A stretch of DNA of 64,000 nucleotides from Microbacterium esteraromaticum (GCF_028747645.1 NZ_CP118100.1:2108001-2172000), one strand, 5' to 3'. Positions 1-10,200 are shown, numbered from the stretch's first letter. Numbers and translations are program-made. The notes: generated by a model from the sequence alone, not told the origin.

Positions 1-905
1 CGGTCCAGTCCCCGGGCGCGTTCGTCGGCGAGCACGCTCCGGATCGTCTGGTCGAGGGGCGTGAACCCGCCGCCGGCGGCGCGGTACGCACGGTTGTCGT
101 GCTGCGCGAAGCCCGGCATGTCCGCGGGCAGCCACAGCGGCAGTGAGCGCTCCCCCATCCAGTACTGCACGCCGTGCGCACCGAGCCAGTCGTCGTCGGC
201 CACCCGGACCGGACCGGTGTGCCCGGACTCGGTACGGAAGGCGTCGAGCAGGTCGCTCAGCGGCAGCGGATCGCCGATGGCATTGACGACCCCGGTGCGC
301 CGGTCAGCGGTGATGAACCCGGCGAGATCGTCGACGTCGATCACCTGAGCGAATCGGTCGCGACTGTCGGGCGCCAGCACTGCGCCGTCACCGGCGCGTG
401 CGAAGGCCGCCGCCCAGTATCCGAAGCGGTCGCTGGGATCGCCGGCGCCGACCACCAGGCCGGGCCGGACGATGCCGGCCCGCGTGCCCAGGGCGGTCAC
501 CGCCTGTTCGGCGGCGACCTTCTGGGCGCTGTAGTCGTACTCGTCGCCCGGCTGCGCGGGCGCGTGGAGCGGTCCGGTCTCGTCGAGACCGACGGTGACC
601 TCGTCGGCGTACACCGAGACCGACGACACGTATGTCCAGTGCGCCGCGCTGTCGCCGAGCGCCGCGACGGCCGCACCCACGTGATCCGCGCGCGAGGAGA
701 TATCGACGATCTCGTCCCACTGCTGCTCACGCAGCCGGTCGTAGACATCCGGTTCGTCGCGGTCCCCGCGCAACAGCACGGTGCCGTCCGGGGCCGGTCG
801 GCTCCCGCGTGCCAGACACGTCACCTGCGCGCCGGCGTCACGCCAGCGCTGCGCGATCCGTCCCGAAAGCCATCCTGTTCCGCCGAGCACCAGCACCTGA
901 GTCAT
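1..905 (-). CDS. NAD-dependent epimerase/dehydratase family protein (3' end cut by window)
   Basis: The start is the ATG at 905 and the frame stays open to base 1, so at least 301 residues are present and the C-terminus is missing. The N-terminus reads MTQVLVLGGTGWLSG, a Rossmann NAD(P)-binding glycine motif. Further on is a YDYSAQK segment matching the Tyr-x-x-x-Lys catalytic pair of extended short-chain dehydrogenases, so a nucleotide-sugar epimerase or reductase-like fold is expected. The substrate cannot be read from the sequence. It lies 84 bases downstream of pheT on the same strand and may be read through from it. Confidence 0.8.
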   Translation of the reverse strand, partial: MTQVLVLGGTGWLSGRIAQRWRDAGAQVTCLARGSRPAPDGTVLLRGDRDEPDVYDRLREQQWDEIVDISSRADHVGAAVAALGDSAAHWTYVSSVSVYADEVTVGLDETGPLHAPAQPGDEYDYSAQKVAAEQAVTALGTRAGIVRPGLVVGAGDPSDRFGYWAAAFARAGDGAVLAPDSRDRFAQVIDVDDLAGFITADRRTGVVNAIGDPLPLSDLLDAFRTESGHTGPVRVADDDWLGAHGVQYWMGERSLPLWLPADMPGFAQHDNRAYRAAGGGFTPLDQTIRSVLADERARGLD

Positions 906-989
906 GCGTCCATGCCATCGGCATCCGAGAGCAGACGCAAGCGATTCCGCTCACAGCGCAGGCACCGTGAGCGGAATCGCCGATGCGAC

Positions 990-3488
990 TCAGTCGCGGA
1001 TGCTCGCGCCGAAGCGCTGCGTCGCCACGGCGACGCCCGCGAGCTTTGCCTCGCTCGCCTCGGCGGCGGTCAGCGTACGGTCGGATGCCCGGAAGCGCAG
1101 GGCGTAGCTGAGGCTCTTCTGCCCGTCGCCCAGGCCCTCGCCGCGGTAGTCGTCGACGAGACGCACGGACTCGAGCAGGTCGCCGGCGCCCTCGACGAGC
1201 GCGGCGCGCACCTCGGCGGCCGGCACCTCGACACCCACGACCAGCGAGACGTCCTGCGTGGCCGCAGGATACGTCGACAGGGACTCGACGACGACGCGCT
1301 CGCCCGCGAGGGTGAGCAGACGATCCAGGTCCAGTTCGAACACGACGACACGCCCCGGCAGGTCGGCGTCGGCCGAGACCTGCGGGTGCAGCTCGCCGAC
1401 GTAGCCGATCTGCTCGCCGCGCACGCTCAGTGCCCCGGCGCGTCCCGGATGCAGCGCGGCGCGCTGCGTCTGCGCGACGTCGATGTCGACGCCGGCGGCG
1501 ACGCCGATCACGCGCACGACGTCCAGCGCATCGGCCAGGTCGACGTGCTCGGCAGGGCGTCCCGGCTGGCGCGGGGTGATATTGCCGGCGAACAGCGCCG
1601 CGATGTGCCTCGGCTGCGGCGGGATGGCCGCGTTGAGCGCCGCCAGCGTCTCATCGTCGGGGCGTTCGCCGAGCGGCGGGATGAAGTCCGTGCCGTAGGT
1701 CACGCCCTCTTCGGGGGTGAACACCGACCCGACCTCGAACAGGCCGAGATCCACCAGACCGCGCGAGATGTTGCGGTGCGCGGTCTGCACCAGGGCGGGC
1801 AGCAGCGATCGGCGCAGGAACGGCGCCTGCCCGTCGAGTGCGTTGGCCAGACGGATGCTGGGCAGGTGATCGCCGGTCGCCGAGCCGTGCAGGTCGTTGA
1901 GCTGCTCGGTGGTGAACGGGAACGACGGCGTCTCGACCAGACCGGCCGCGGCGAGGGCATCCGCCACCCGCTTGCGTCCCTGCTGCAGCGCCGTGTAGCC
2001 ACGGCCCGACGGCGGGACCGGCAGTACGGACGGGATCCGGTCGAGACCGTGGATGCGCGCGATCTCCTCGACGAGCGTCCACTTGTCGGTGAGGTCGGGT
2101 CGCCAGCTCGGCGGGATCACGAACCACCCGTCACCCTGCGCCGCGACCTCGGCGCCGATCATCTCGAGTGCCCCGACGACCTCGTCGTCGGTGTAGTCGA
2201 CGCCCACGACGCCATCGGCGAAGCCACGCGGCAGCGCGATTCCGGCGATCTCGAACTCGGTGTACAGCGCGCCGCCCTCGTCGGTCAGCGTTCCCCCGGC
2301 GAGCTCGACCATCAGATCGGCCACCCGGCGTGCGGCGACGAACGGGATCAGCGGATCGACACCCCGCTCGAAGCGCTTCGACGCCTCGCTCGGCAGCTTG
2401 TGTCGGCGGGCGCTCCGGGCGATCGTGACCGGATCGAACGTCGCCGCCTCGATCAGCACGTTGCGCGTGGTGTCACTCATCTCGGTCGTGCCGCCGCCCA
2501 TGACGCCTGCAATGCCGATGGGGCCCGAACCGTCGGTGATCAGCAGATCCTCGACGTGCAGAGCGCGATCCTGCCCGTCGAGCGTGGTGATGCGCTCGCC
2601 CTGGCCCGCGCGACGCACCACGATGCCGCCGTCGAGCTTGTCGAGGTCGTAGCCGTGAATCGGGTTGCCCAGTTCGAGCATGACGTAGTTGGTGATGTCG
2701 ATCAGGATGCCCAGCGAGCGCATGCCCGCCAGCGCGAGCCGGGCGACCATCCACGGCGGGGTGGGACGGCTCGGGTCGACATCGCGGACGACGCGTGCGA
2801 CGAACTCGCGCGCGCCGACGGTGCCGCGGATCGGGTTCTCATCCTCGACGCGGATGTCGAAGCCCGTTCCCGGCTGCAGCTCGGCGAAGTCGCGCTCGGC
2901 GGGATCGCTGAAAGCACCCCCGGTGGCGTGACCGTACTCGCGGGCGACGCCACGCAGTGAGAACGCGTAGCCGCGGTCGGGCGTGACGTTGATCTCGACG
3001 GCGACATCGTTGAGGTGCAGCAGTTCGATGGCGTCAGTACCGACCTCGGGATCCAGACCCAGCGTCGACAGCACGATGATGCCGTCGTGCTCGTCGCCGA
3101 GGCCGAGCTCGCGCGCCGAGGCGATCATGCCGTCCGAGACATGGCCGTACGTCTTGCGCGCGGCGATCGGGAACGGCCCGGGCAGCACAGCCCCGGGCAG
3201 GGTCACCACGACCTTGTCACCGGCGACGAAGTTGTGCGCACCGCAGACGATTCCGCGGGGCTCGTCTTCGCCCACATCGACCTGGCACCAGTTGATCGTC
3301 TTGCCGTTCTTCTGCGGCTCGGGCTCGACCGAGAGCACCTGACCGACCACGACGGGACCGGTGATCTCGACGCGATGGATGTCCTCCTCTTCGAAGCCCA
3401 CCGAGAGGAACGACGCCAGAACGTCTTCCGGAGTGGCATCCGCTGCCACCTCGACGTACTCGCGCAACCAGGAAAGCGGAATACGCAT
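990..3488 (-). CDS. pheT: phenylalanine--tRNA ligase beta subunit
   Basis: Large subunit of the heterotetrameric cytoplasmic PheRS, which charges tRNA-Phe and edits mis-acylated Tyr. The 832 residues match the usual 790-840. It starts MRIPLSWLREYVEV, followed by a tRNA-binding (EMAP/OB-like) domain, the B3/B4 editing core, the B5 domain and a C-terminal anticodon-binding FDX domain that includes DVSLVV and SLSYALRFR. The frame is open for 76 further codons upstream, but that part overlaps pheS. The start at 3488 shares one base with the pheS stop (TGATG), typical translational coupling. Confidence 0.97.
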   Translation of the reverse strand: MRIPLSWLREYVEVAADATPEDVLASFLSVGFEEEDIHRVEITGPVVVGQVLSVEPEPQKNGKTINWCQVDVGEDEPRGIVCGAHNFVAGDKVVVTLPGAVLPGPFPIAARKTYGHVSDGMIASARELGLGDEHDGIIVLSTLGLDPEVGTDAIELLHLNDVAVEINVTPDRGYAFSLRGVAREYGHATGGAFSDPAERDFAELQPGTGFDIRVEDENPIRGTVGAREFVARVVRDVDPSRPTPPWMVARLALAGMRSLGILIDITNYVMLELGNPIHGYDLDKLDGGIVVRRAGQGERITTLDGQDRALHVEDLLITDGSGPIGIAGVMGGGTTEMSDTTRNVLIEAATFDPVTIARSARRHKLPSEASKRFERGVDPLIPFVAARRVADLMVELAGGTLTDEGGALYTEFEIAGIALPRGFADGVVGVDYTDDEVVGALEMIGAEVAAQGDGWFVIPPSWRPDLTDKWTLVEEIARIHGLDRIPSVLPVPPSGRGYTALQQGRKRVADALAAAGLVETPSFPFTTEQLNDLHGSATGDHLPSIRLANALDGQAPFLRRSLLPALVQTAHRNISRGLVDLGLFEVGSVFTPEEGVTYGTDFIPPLGERPDDETLAALNAAIPPQPRHIAALFAGNITPRQPGRPAEHVDLADALDVVRVIGVAAGVDIDVAQTQRAALHPGRAGALSVRGEQIGYVGELHPQVSADADLPGRVVVFELDLDRLLTLAGERVVVESLSTYPAATQDVSLVVGVEVPAAEVRAALVEGAGDLLESVRLVDDYRGEGLGDGQKSLSYALRFRASDRTLTAAEASEAKLAGVAVATQRFGASIRD

Positions 3489-4528
3489 CACACCACCATC
3501 CCGAACTGCTCGCTGAAGCGCACATCGCCCTCTGCCATGTCGCGCATGTCTTTCACATCGCTGCGGAACATCAGCGCCCGCTCGACGCCGATACCGAAGG
3601 CGAACCCGCTGTAGACCTCCGGGTCGATCCCCGCCGCGCGCAGCACGTTGGGATTGACCATTCCGCAACCGCCCCACTCGATCCAGCGGGCGCCGCCCTT
3701 GAAGGTCGGATGCCACAGATCGAACTCGGCCGAAGGCTCGGTGAACGGGAAGTAGTTGGTGCGCAGGCGCGTCTTCGCCTCGGCTCCGAAGAGCTGCTTG
3801 GCGAGGTGGTCGAGCGTGCCCTTCAGATGCGCCATGGTGATGCCCTTGTCAACCACGAGGCCCTCGACCTGGGTGAACACCGGCAGGTGCGTGGCGTCGA
3901 ACTCATCAGTGCGGTACACGCGACCAGGGCACAGCACGTAGATCGGCACCTCTCGATCGAGCATCGAGCGCACCTGCACCGGGCTGGTGTGCGTGCGCAT
4001 CACCAGGTGGCGCGACGTCGGGTCGACGTAGAAGGTGTCCTGCTCCTGACGCGCCGGGTGGTCGACATCGAAGTTCAGGGCGTCGAAGTTGAACCACTCG
4101 TGCTCGAGCTCGGGGCCCTCGGCGATCTCCCACCCCATGCCGACGAAGATGTCGCTGATCTGCTCTTGCATGAGCGGCAGCGGATGGCGCGCACCCACAC
4201 GCGAACGCGAGGCGAGCGCGGTGATGTCGACCCGCTCGGCCTCCAGGCGGGCTGCCGTCTCGGCCTCGGCCAGCTCGGCCTCCTTGGCGGCCAGGGCCTG
4301 GGCGACCCGACCCCTCCCCTGCCCGATCAGCTTGCCGAACGTCGCCTTGTGCTCGGGCGCGACCTGACGCATGGACGCGTTCAGGACGGCCAGCGGCGAC
4401 CCTTCGGCCACATGCGCGGCTTTGGCGGATTTGAGCTGGGCGGTGTCGCTCGCGGCTTCGACGGCAGCGAGTGCCGCCGTGACCGCGGCCTCGACCGCTT
4501 CGGGGGTGATCTCAGGAGTGGCTGACAC
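3488..4528 (-). CDS. pheS: phenylalanine--tRNA ligase alpha subunit
   Basis: Catalytic subunit of PheRS, a class II synthetase of 346 residues, the usual length. The N-terminal coiled-coil arm is Ala/Glu rich. Class II motif 2 is seen in GRVYRTDEFDATHLPVF and motif 3 in GFAFGIGVERALM near the C-terminus. The start is GTG (GTG TCA GCC). A TAGACT -10 element lies 8 bases upstream of this GTG, so the transcript is probably leaderless, which is common in this phylum; no convincing -35 was seen. It is followed directly by pheT. Confidence 0.97.
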   Translation of the reverse strand: MSATPEITPEAVEAAVTAALAAVEAASDTAQLKSAKAAHVAEGSPLAVLNASMRQVAPEHKATFGKLIGQGRGRVAQALAAKEAELAEAETAARLEAERVDITALASRSRVGARHPLPLMQEQISDIFVGMGWEIAEGPELEHEWFNFDALNFDVDHPARQEQDTFYVDPTSRHLVMRTHTSPVQVRSMLDREVPIYVLCPGRVYRTDEFDATHLPVFTQVEGLVVDKGITMAHLKGTLDHLAKQLFGAEAKTRLRTNYFPFTEPSAEFDLWHPTFKGGARWIEWGGCGMVNPNVLRAAGIDPEVYSGFAFGIGVERALMFRSDVKDMRDMAEGDVRFSEQFGMVV

Positions 4529-4570
4529 GAGATCAGAGTCTACCGGCGCGGCGACGACCGGCCGTTCCGT

Positions 4571-5488
4571 TCAGCGTCGGTCCCGACCCAGCCGCCGTCC
4601 CCGCTTGCCGTCCCCCTGGGCGACCAGAAGTTCGGTGTCGGTTCCTTCGTGCATGAGCACGGCCGCCTCGGCTTCCAGCACCTTGTCCTTCGGCGAGCGG
4701 CGTGTGCGGATCTCGAGCCACTTCGCGATGCCCGAGAGAATCAGACACATCACGATGTAGATGCCACCGATGACGAAGGCGGACTGCAGGATCGGGCGCC
4801 CCTGCTGCGAGCTGAGCAGCTTGGCGTAGTAGAGCAACTCGGGGTAGGTGATGATGAATCCCAGTGCCGTGTCTTTCATGGTCACGACGAGCTGAGCGAC
4901 GATGACCGGAAGCATCGCCCGCACAGCCTGCGGGAAGAGGATCAGCCGCATCACTCCGCTCTTGCGCAGACCGATCGCGTAGCCGGCTTCCTTCTGTCCA
5001 CGTGGCAAGGATTCAATTCCCGCTCGGAAGACTTCGGCCAGCACGGAACCGTTGTACGCCATCAGTGCCAGTACAACCGCCCAGTAGGGCTCCATCTTGA
5101 CGCCGACGACGGGAAGACCGTAGTAGAGCAGCATCATCATGACCAGAACCGGTACCGCTCGCAGCAGCTCTGTGACTGCGGTCACCGGCACACGGATCCA
5201 GGCGTGGTCTGACAGACGCCCGATCGCCAGCACAAGACCCAGAACAAGACTCAGCACTGCGGCCAGCGCGAACGCGGCCAGCGTGTTGCCGAGCGCCTCA
5301 AGAATGCTCATCCACACGTTGCTGAAGGTGAACACGTACCACTTCGACGCCTCGAACTGGCCAGACTCCCAGAGCCGGTAAGTCATGAAGCCGATCACGG
5401 CGAGCACGAGGAGCACCGTGACCGCTGCCAGTACCCGGTTGCGGGCGATCGCACGCGGTCCGGGTACGTCGTAAAGGACGGAAGTCAT
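4571..5488 (-). CDS. gluD: glutamate-type ABC transporter permease (GluD-like)
   Basis: Inner-membrane permease of a polar amino acid ABC importer of the HisM/GluCD family. It has several hydrophobic spans and the cytoplasmic EAA loop EVFRAGIESLPRGQKEAGYAIG that docks on the ATPase. The chosen ATG at 5488 overlaps the stop of the upstream permease (ATGA), giving 305 residues; an upstream in-frame ATG at 5503 is possible but less coupled. The charged C-terminal tail of about 45 residues is longer than in E. coli homologues but common in actinobacteria. It is the last of four transporter genes. Confidence 0.88.
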   Translation of the reverse strand: MTSVLYDVPGPRAIARNRVLAAVTVLLVLAVIGFMTYRLWESGQFEASKWYVFTFSNVWMSILEALGNTLAAFALAAVLSLVLGLVLAIGRLSDHAWIRVPVTAVTELLRAVPVLVMMMLLYYGLPVVGVKMEPYWAVVLALMAYNGSVLAEVFRAGIESLPRGQKEAGYAIGLRKSGVMRLILFPQAVRAMLPVIVAQLVVTMKDTALGFIITYPELLYYAKLLSSQQGRPILQSAFVIGGIYIVMCLILSGIAKWLEIRTRRSPKDKVLEAEAAVLMHEGTDTELLVAQGDGKRGRRLGRDRR

Positions 5489-6141
5489 CGTGCGATCCTC
5501 CACTTGTTCTCAAGCGTTCGCTGCGCCCAGCTCATCAATAGCACGAGCGCGACGAAGACCACCGCCACCCACAGCAGCACTTCCATGGGGTTACCGGGCC
5601 GGTCAGGCGCATCGTTGATGGTGGCGCGCAGTGCGGCGAGCTCGGAGATCGCGAAGCCGGCGGCCACCGTGGTGTTCTTGAGCAGCGCGATGAACACGCT
5701 CATCATCGGCGGCACGACGGACCGGAACGCCTGCGGCAGAACCACGAGTGTCATCACCTGCCCGAACGGCAGGCCGATCGCACGCGCAGCTTCGGCCTGC
5801 CCGACGTGCACGGTGTTGATACCCGCACGCAGCACCTCAGCGACATAGGTCGCGGTGTAGATGCCGATCGCCAGGATGCCGAGCACGGTGTTCGATAGCG
5901 GGGGCAGTCCCAACTGCGGATATCCGAACACGAAGAAGAAGAACACCAGGGTCAGAGGGGTGTTCCGAACGAGGTTGACATAGACCGTGCCCACTCCTCG
6001 CGCGATCGGCACCGGCGAGACGCGCATCGCACCGACGATGATGCCGAGAACGAGGGCGATAATCCCTCCGAACACGAACACCAGCAGGGTGTTGGTCAGC
6101 GCCTCGCTCCACAGGTCGAGGTTGCCGAAGATGACGTCCAC
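5485..6141 (-). CDS. gluC: glutamate-type ABC transporter permease (GluC-like)
   Basis: First permease of the amino acid ABC importer, 218 residues. It shows five or so transmembrane segments and the EAA loop EVLRAGINTVHVGQAEAARAIG. The start is GTG at 6141 behind a GGAGGAATG-type ribosome binding site. It overlaps gluD by four bases (ATGA) and presumably pairs with it in a heterodimeric membrane channel. Substrate specificity (glutamate, perhaps glutamine or aspartate) is inferred from the cluster architecture, which equals gluABCD of corynebacteria. Confidence 0.88.
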   Translation of the reverse strand: MDVIFGNLDLWSEALTNTLLVFVFGGIIALVLGIIVGAMRVSPVPIARGVGTVYVNLVRNTPLTLVFFFFVFGYPQLGLPPLSNTVLGILAIGIYTATYVAEVLRAGINTVHVGQAEAARAIGLPFGQVMTLVVLPQAFRSVVPPMMSVFIALLKNTTVAAGFAISELAALRATINDAPDRPGNPMEVLLWVAVVFVALVLLMSWAQRTLENKWRIAR

Positions 6142-6208
6142 GTCTTCTCATTCCTCCGTCGGATGATGGTGCGGGGGCGCGATGCATCCGCGCCCCCGCA
6201 GATGTCGT

Positions 6209-7120
6209 TCAGTACGCGTCGACCGCAGGCTGCTCGACCTGGATGCCCGAGTCGCCGAGGTTGTTGTCGAAAATCTGCTGCCAGACATCGCCGCCATCGG
6301 TGAACAGCGTGTTGATGTGGTCGCGCAGCACGTCATCGCCCTTGGGTAGACCGACGCCGTAGCGCTCTTCGGTGAACAGTCCACCCGTGACCTTGACGTC
6401 ATCGGGGTACTGCGCCGCGTAGCCGATCAGGATGGCCTGGTCGGTGGTCACAGCCTCGACCTTGCCGCTGATCAGGTCTTCGACGCAGGCGGAGTAGAGA
6501 TCGTACTCCTGCGTCTTGATGTCGGGGAAGTTCGCCTTGATGTTCTGGATCGGCGTGGAGCCTGTCGCCGAGCAGACGGTCTTGCCGTTGAAGTCCTCGA
6601 GCTTGGTCGCCTCCGGCGCGTCCTTCGCGACCAGCAACCCCTGACCCGTGACGAAGTACGGTCCCGCGAAGTCGATCTGCTCCTTGCGCTTGTCGTTGAT
6701 CGAGTACGTGCCGACGTAGTAGTCGATGTCGCCGTTGACGATGGCCTGCTCGCGGTTGGCCGAGGCGATCGGCTTGAACTCGATCTGGTCCTCATCGAAG
6801 CCGAGCGACGCCGCGATCCAGCGTGCGATGTCGACGTCGAATCCCGTGCGATCGCCCGAGGTCACGTCGAGGTAGCCCAGGCCGGGCTGATCTTCTTTGA
6901 CGCCGATGATGACGCCGTCGCGCTCGACCATCGCGTCGAAAGTCGGGCTGCCGTCGAGGCTGACATCCGTCGCGACCTCCCACGGCGTGGATGATCCGGC
7001 GTCGCCGCCATCGCCGCCGTCGCCACCGGGGTCCGACGGGGTTCCGCTGTTGCAGGCGGTCAGGGCGAACAACGCCACCGTTGCGATGCCGATTCCTGCC
7101 AGTGTGCGTGTACGTCGCAT
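6209..7120 (-). CDS. gluB: glutamate-type ABC transporter substrate-binding lipoprotein
   Basis: Extracytoplasmic solute-binding protein (SBP_bac_3 family) of 303 residues. The N-terminus is MRRTRTLAGIG, a hydrophobic stretch, then lipobox LTAC, so Cys23 would carry the lipid anchor. A Gly/Asp-rich linker follows, then the bilobal binding domain with GFDVDIARWIA and an ENREQAIVNGDIDYYVGTY-like region typical of amino acid binders. It lies between the ATPase and the permeases; its high-copy expression relative to the membrane parts cannot be judged from sequence. Confidence 0.9.
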   Translation of the reverse strand: MRRTRTLAGIGIATVALFALTACNSGTPSDPGGDGGDGGDAGSSTPWEVATDVSLDGSPTFDAMVERDGVIIGVKEDQPGLGYLDVTSGDRTGFDVDIARWIAASLGFDEDQIEFKPIASANREQAIVNGDIDYYVGTYSINDKRKEQIDFAGPYFVTGQGLLVAKDAPEATKLEDFNGKTVCSATGSTPIQNIKANFPDIKTQEYDLYSACVEDLISGKVEAVTTDQAILIGYAAQYPDDVKVTGGLFTEERYGVGLPKGDDVLRDHINTLFTDGGDVWQQIFDNNLGDSGIQVEQPAVDAY

Positions 7121-7152
7121 GTGCGTCTCCTTATGGGATGTGTGGACGGGAG

Positions 7153-7902
7153 TCAGTGGGTGAGCAGCTTGGAGAGGAAGTCCTTGGCGCGCGCGCTCTG
7201 CGGGTTCGTGAAGAACTGCTCGGGCGTGGCCTGCTCGACGATCTGCCCATCGGCCATGAACACGACCCGGTTGGCCGCCTTGCGCGCGAAGCCCATCTCG
7301 TGAGTGACGACGATCATCGTCATACCCTCGTTGGCGAGCCCGATCATCACGTCGAGCACCTCGGTGATCATCTCGGGGTCCAGGGCGCTGGTGGGCTCAT
7401 CGAAGAGCATGACCTTCGGGCGCATCGCCAGGGCACGGGCGATGGCGACACGCTGCTGCTGTCCACCCGACAGCTGCGCAGGAAGCTTGCGCGCCTGCTC
7501 GGCGACCCCGACGCGCTCCAGCAGCGCCATGGCCTCCTTCTCGGCATCCGCCTTCTTGAGGCCGCGGACCTTGATCGGGCCGAGCGTGACGTTCTCGAGG
7601 ATCGTCAGGTGCGCGAACAGGTTGAACGACTGAAAGACCATGCCGACCTCGGCGCGCAGGTGCGCGAGCGCCTTGCCCTCGGCGGGCAGCACTTTGCCGT
7701 CGATGCGGATCTCGCCGCTGGTGATCGTCTCCAGCCGGTTGATGGTGCGGCAGAGCGTGGACTTACCCGAGCCTGACGGTCCGATGACGACGACGACCTC
7801 ACCGCGGTCGACCGTGAGGTTGATGTCGGTCAGCGCCTGGAAGTCGCCGTAGTGCTTCTGGACGTTCTCGACGACCACGAGGGCGTCTCTGCTCTCTGCC
7901 AT
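7153..7902 (-). CDS. gluA: glutamate-type ABC transporter ATP-binding protein
   Basis: ATPase of the amino acid importer, 249 residues. Walker A is GPSGSGKST, the signature is [16 protein letters not shown], Walker B is [12 protein letters not shown], and the H-loop is [10 protein letters not shown]. It is the first gene of gluABCD. A TAGAGT hexamer sits six bases before the ATG, a plausible -10 for a leaderless message, though the -35 is not clear. The transporter cassette is inserted between the translation genes rplT/TrmH and pheST. Confidence 0.93.
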   Translation of the reverse strand: MAESRDALVVVENVQKHYGDFQALTDINLTVDRGEVVVVIGPSGSGKSTLCRTINRLETITSGEIRIDGKVLPAEGKALAHLRAEVGMVFQSFNLFAHLTILENVTLGPIKVRGLKKADAEKEAMALLERVGVAEQARKLPAQLSGGQQQRVAIARALAMRPKVMLFDEPTSALDPEMITEVLDVMIGLANEGMTMIVVTHEMGFARKAANRVVFMADGQIVEQATPEQFFTNPQSARAKDFLSKLLTH

Positions 7903-7988
7903 GGCCCAACTCTAGGGCCGGGGCCTCGACAGCACAGGGGGTCGTCGTGGTCTTTATCGTTTCGTGATCGGCGGCGCGATGGCGCCGA

Positions 7989-8795
7989 TCAGTGCTCGGC
8001 GCGCTGCGCGAACGCGCTCTCGTACAGGCACACGCTCGCGGCGGTCGCGAGGTTCAACGACTCGGCCTGCCCGTAGATCGGCAGCTTCAGTGCCTGGTCG
8101 GCGAGCCCGCGGGCATCCGCTTCGAGCCCCCGCGCCTCGTTGCCGAACAACCAGGCGGTCGGCTTGGCGAGCGTGTTGTCGGCGCGCGCAGACAACAGAT
8201 CGCCCCCGCCCACATCGGCGGCGAGCACCTGCAGTCCGGCCGCGTGCGCACGGCTGACGACGTCGGCTAGGTCGCCTCCCACCGAGATCGGCAGGTGGAA
8301 CAGCGAGCCCGTGGTCGAGCGGACGACCTTCGGGTTGTAGGGATCAACGGTGCGGCCGGTCAGCACGACAGCATCCGCCCCTGCGGCGTCCGCCGCACGG
8401 ATGATCGTGCCGAGATTGCCCGGGTCGCGCACCTCTTCGCAGATCGCGATCAGGCGCGGGGACGCCGCGAAGATGTCCTTCACAGCGGTCGGGGTCTGGC
8501 GGGCCACCGCGATCAGCCCCTGCGGGGTCACGGTGTCGGCCATCGCGTCGAGCACGTCCTCGGTCACGTAGTCGAACGGGACCTCGTGCTCGGCGACCAG
8601 CTGGCGGATGTCGGCGTGCCGTTCCCACGCAGTCGGCGTCGCGTAGAGCTCGACGATCGCACCGGGCACGTACCGCAATGCCTCACGGACCGCCTGCGGC
8701 CCCTCCAGCAGGAACAGACCGGTCTCGACGCGCGCACTGCGCTTGGAGAGCTTGGCGACAGCGCGGACACGGGGCGAGCGAGGATTCTCCAGCAC
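7989..8795 (-). CDS. TrmH-family RNA 2'-O-methyltransferase (TsnR/RlmB-like)
   Basis: SPOUT-class methyltransferase that would methylate a ribose 2'-OH in rRNA or tRNA using S-adenosylmethionine. The 268 residues carry an N-terminal substrate-binding domain and a C-terminal knot with the three SpoU motifs: EEVRDPGNLGTIIRAADA, LFGNEARGL and LPIYGQAESLNLATAA. The start is GTG at 8795, six bases after a TAGACT -10 element, so probably leaderless. A TsnR/RlmB-like gene after rplT and before pheS is a common order, here separated from pheS by the transporter. The exact target base is unknown. Confidence 0.88.
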   Translation of the reverse strand: MLENPRSPRVRAVAKLSKRSARVETGLFLLEGPQAVREALRYVPGAIVELYATPTAWERHADIRQLVAEHEVPFDYVTEDVLDAMADTVTPQGLIAVARQTPTAVKDIFAASPRLIAICEEVRDPGNLGTIIRAADAAGADAVVLTGRTVDPYNPKVVRSTTGSLFHLPISVGGDLADVVSRAHAAGLQVLAADVGGGDLLSARADNTLAKPTAWLFGNEARGLEADARGLADQALKLPIYGQAESLNLATAASVCLYESAFAQRAEH

Positions 8796-8836
8796 GGCAT
8801 CAGTCTATCGGCGCGCCGCGGATGCCCCGGGACGCG

Positions 8837-8870
8837 AAACGGGCGCCTCCCCGAGGGGAGACGCCCGTTT
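8837..8870 (-). terminator. intrinsic terminator after rplT
   Basis: An inverted repeat with arms 8837-8852 and 8855-8870 pairs at 15 of 16 positions (one C/A mismatch) and is flanked on the minus strand by T residues. It lies 17 bases downstream of the rplT stop and would end the infC-rpmI-rplT transcript. Confidence 0.75.
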
Positions 8871-8887
8871 GCGTGAAGAGCGGATGC

Positions 8888-9274
8888 TCAGGCAGCCGAC
8901 TTCGGAGCGTTGACGTCCGAGGGAAGAGCGTTCTTCGCGGTCTCGACCAGCGACGCGAATGCGGCGGCGTCGGTCACGGCGAGCTCGGCGAGCATACGGC
9001 GGTCAACCTGCACACCGGCCAGGCCCAGACCCTGCATGAAGCGGTTGTACGTGATGCCGTTCTGGCGGGCAGCGGCGTTGATGCGCTGGATCCACAGACG
9101 ACGGAAGTCGCCCTTGCGCTTGCGACGGTCACGGTACGCGTAGACGAGCGAGTGGGTGACCTGCTCCTTCGCCTTGCGGTAAAGGCGCGAACGCTGGCCA
9201 CGGTAACCCGAGGCGCGTTCGAGGATGACGCGACGCTTCTTCTGCGCGTTTACCGCGCGCTTGACTCTTGCCAT
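8888..9274 (-). CDS. rplT: 50S ribosomal protein L20
   Basis: Ribosomal protein of the large subunit that binds 23S rRNA early in assembly, 128 residues. It begins [15 protein letters not shown] and contains the conserved basic helix with [19 protein letters not shown] and NGITYNRFM. The C-terminal tail beyond about residue 117 is an actinobacterial-type extension. It ends the infC-rpmI-rplT operon and is followed by a strong terminator hairpin. Confidence 0.98.
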   Translation of the reverse strand: MARVKRAVNAQKKRRVILERASGYRGQRSRLYRKAKEQVTHSLVYAYRDRRKRKGDFRRLWIQRINAAARQNGITYNRFMQGLGLAGVQVDRRMLAELAVTDAAAFASLVETAKNALPSDVNAPKSAA

Positions 9275-9310
9275 TTTCGTGTATTCCTATTCCGTACGCT
9301 CGGGCGGGGC

Positions 9311-9508
9311 TCAGCCGCGACCGAGAAGCTTGTTCGCGACCTTGGAGTCGGCCTTCGAGAGCACCTGGTCCTGGTTCAGGCGGCGCGTGCGACGGCTCGA
9401 CTTGTGCTCGAGGTTGTGGCGCATGCCGGCCTGCTGCTTCTTCAGCTTTCCGCTGCCGGTGATCTTGAAGCGCTTCTTCGCACCCGAGTGGGTCTTCTGC
9501 TTCGGCAT
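9311..9508 (-). CDS. rpmI: 50S ribosomal protein L35
   Basis: Small basic ribosomal protein of 65 residues. The conserved start [14 protein letters not shown] and [14 protein letters not shown] are present. The ATG at 9508 is chosen because the family begins here and AGGAAGAGAAG precedes it; an upstream in-frame start at 9562 would add 18 non-conserved residues. It lies between infC and rplT. Confidence 0.98.
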   Translation of the reverse strand: MPKQKTHSGAKKRFKITGSGKLKKQQAGMRHNLEHKSSRRTRRLNQDQVLSKADSKVANKLLGRG

Positions 9509-9582
9509 CTTCTCTTCCTTCGTGTGGCGCCCTGGCGGGCGACGGTGGATACCCGCTCGCAAGCGGGAGACTGGGGGGCGGC

Positions 9583-10185
<603 letters not shown>

Positions 10186-10188
<3 letters not shown>

Positions 10189-10200
10189 GCGGAGCTCCTT
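10186..10200 (-). promoter_or_regulatory. infC ribosome binding site and AUC start
   Basis: Perfect AAGGAG (10195-10200) lies six bases upstream of ATC (10186-10188). The IF-3 consensus begins immediately after this codon, and the nearest in-frame GTG upstream is more than 20 codons away in non-conserved sequence. Confidence 0.7.

Noticed and set aside
174..2960. Plus-strand open frame of 928 codons opposite pheT and the epimerase gene
   Set aside because: It is an Arg/Val/Asp-rich antisense shadow of well-conserved minus-strand genes, a usual effect of high GC content.
3488..3716. 76-codon N-terminal extension of the pheT frame
   Set aside because: It overlaps pheS and lacks conservation; the family start MRIPLSWL is at 3488.
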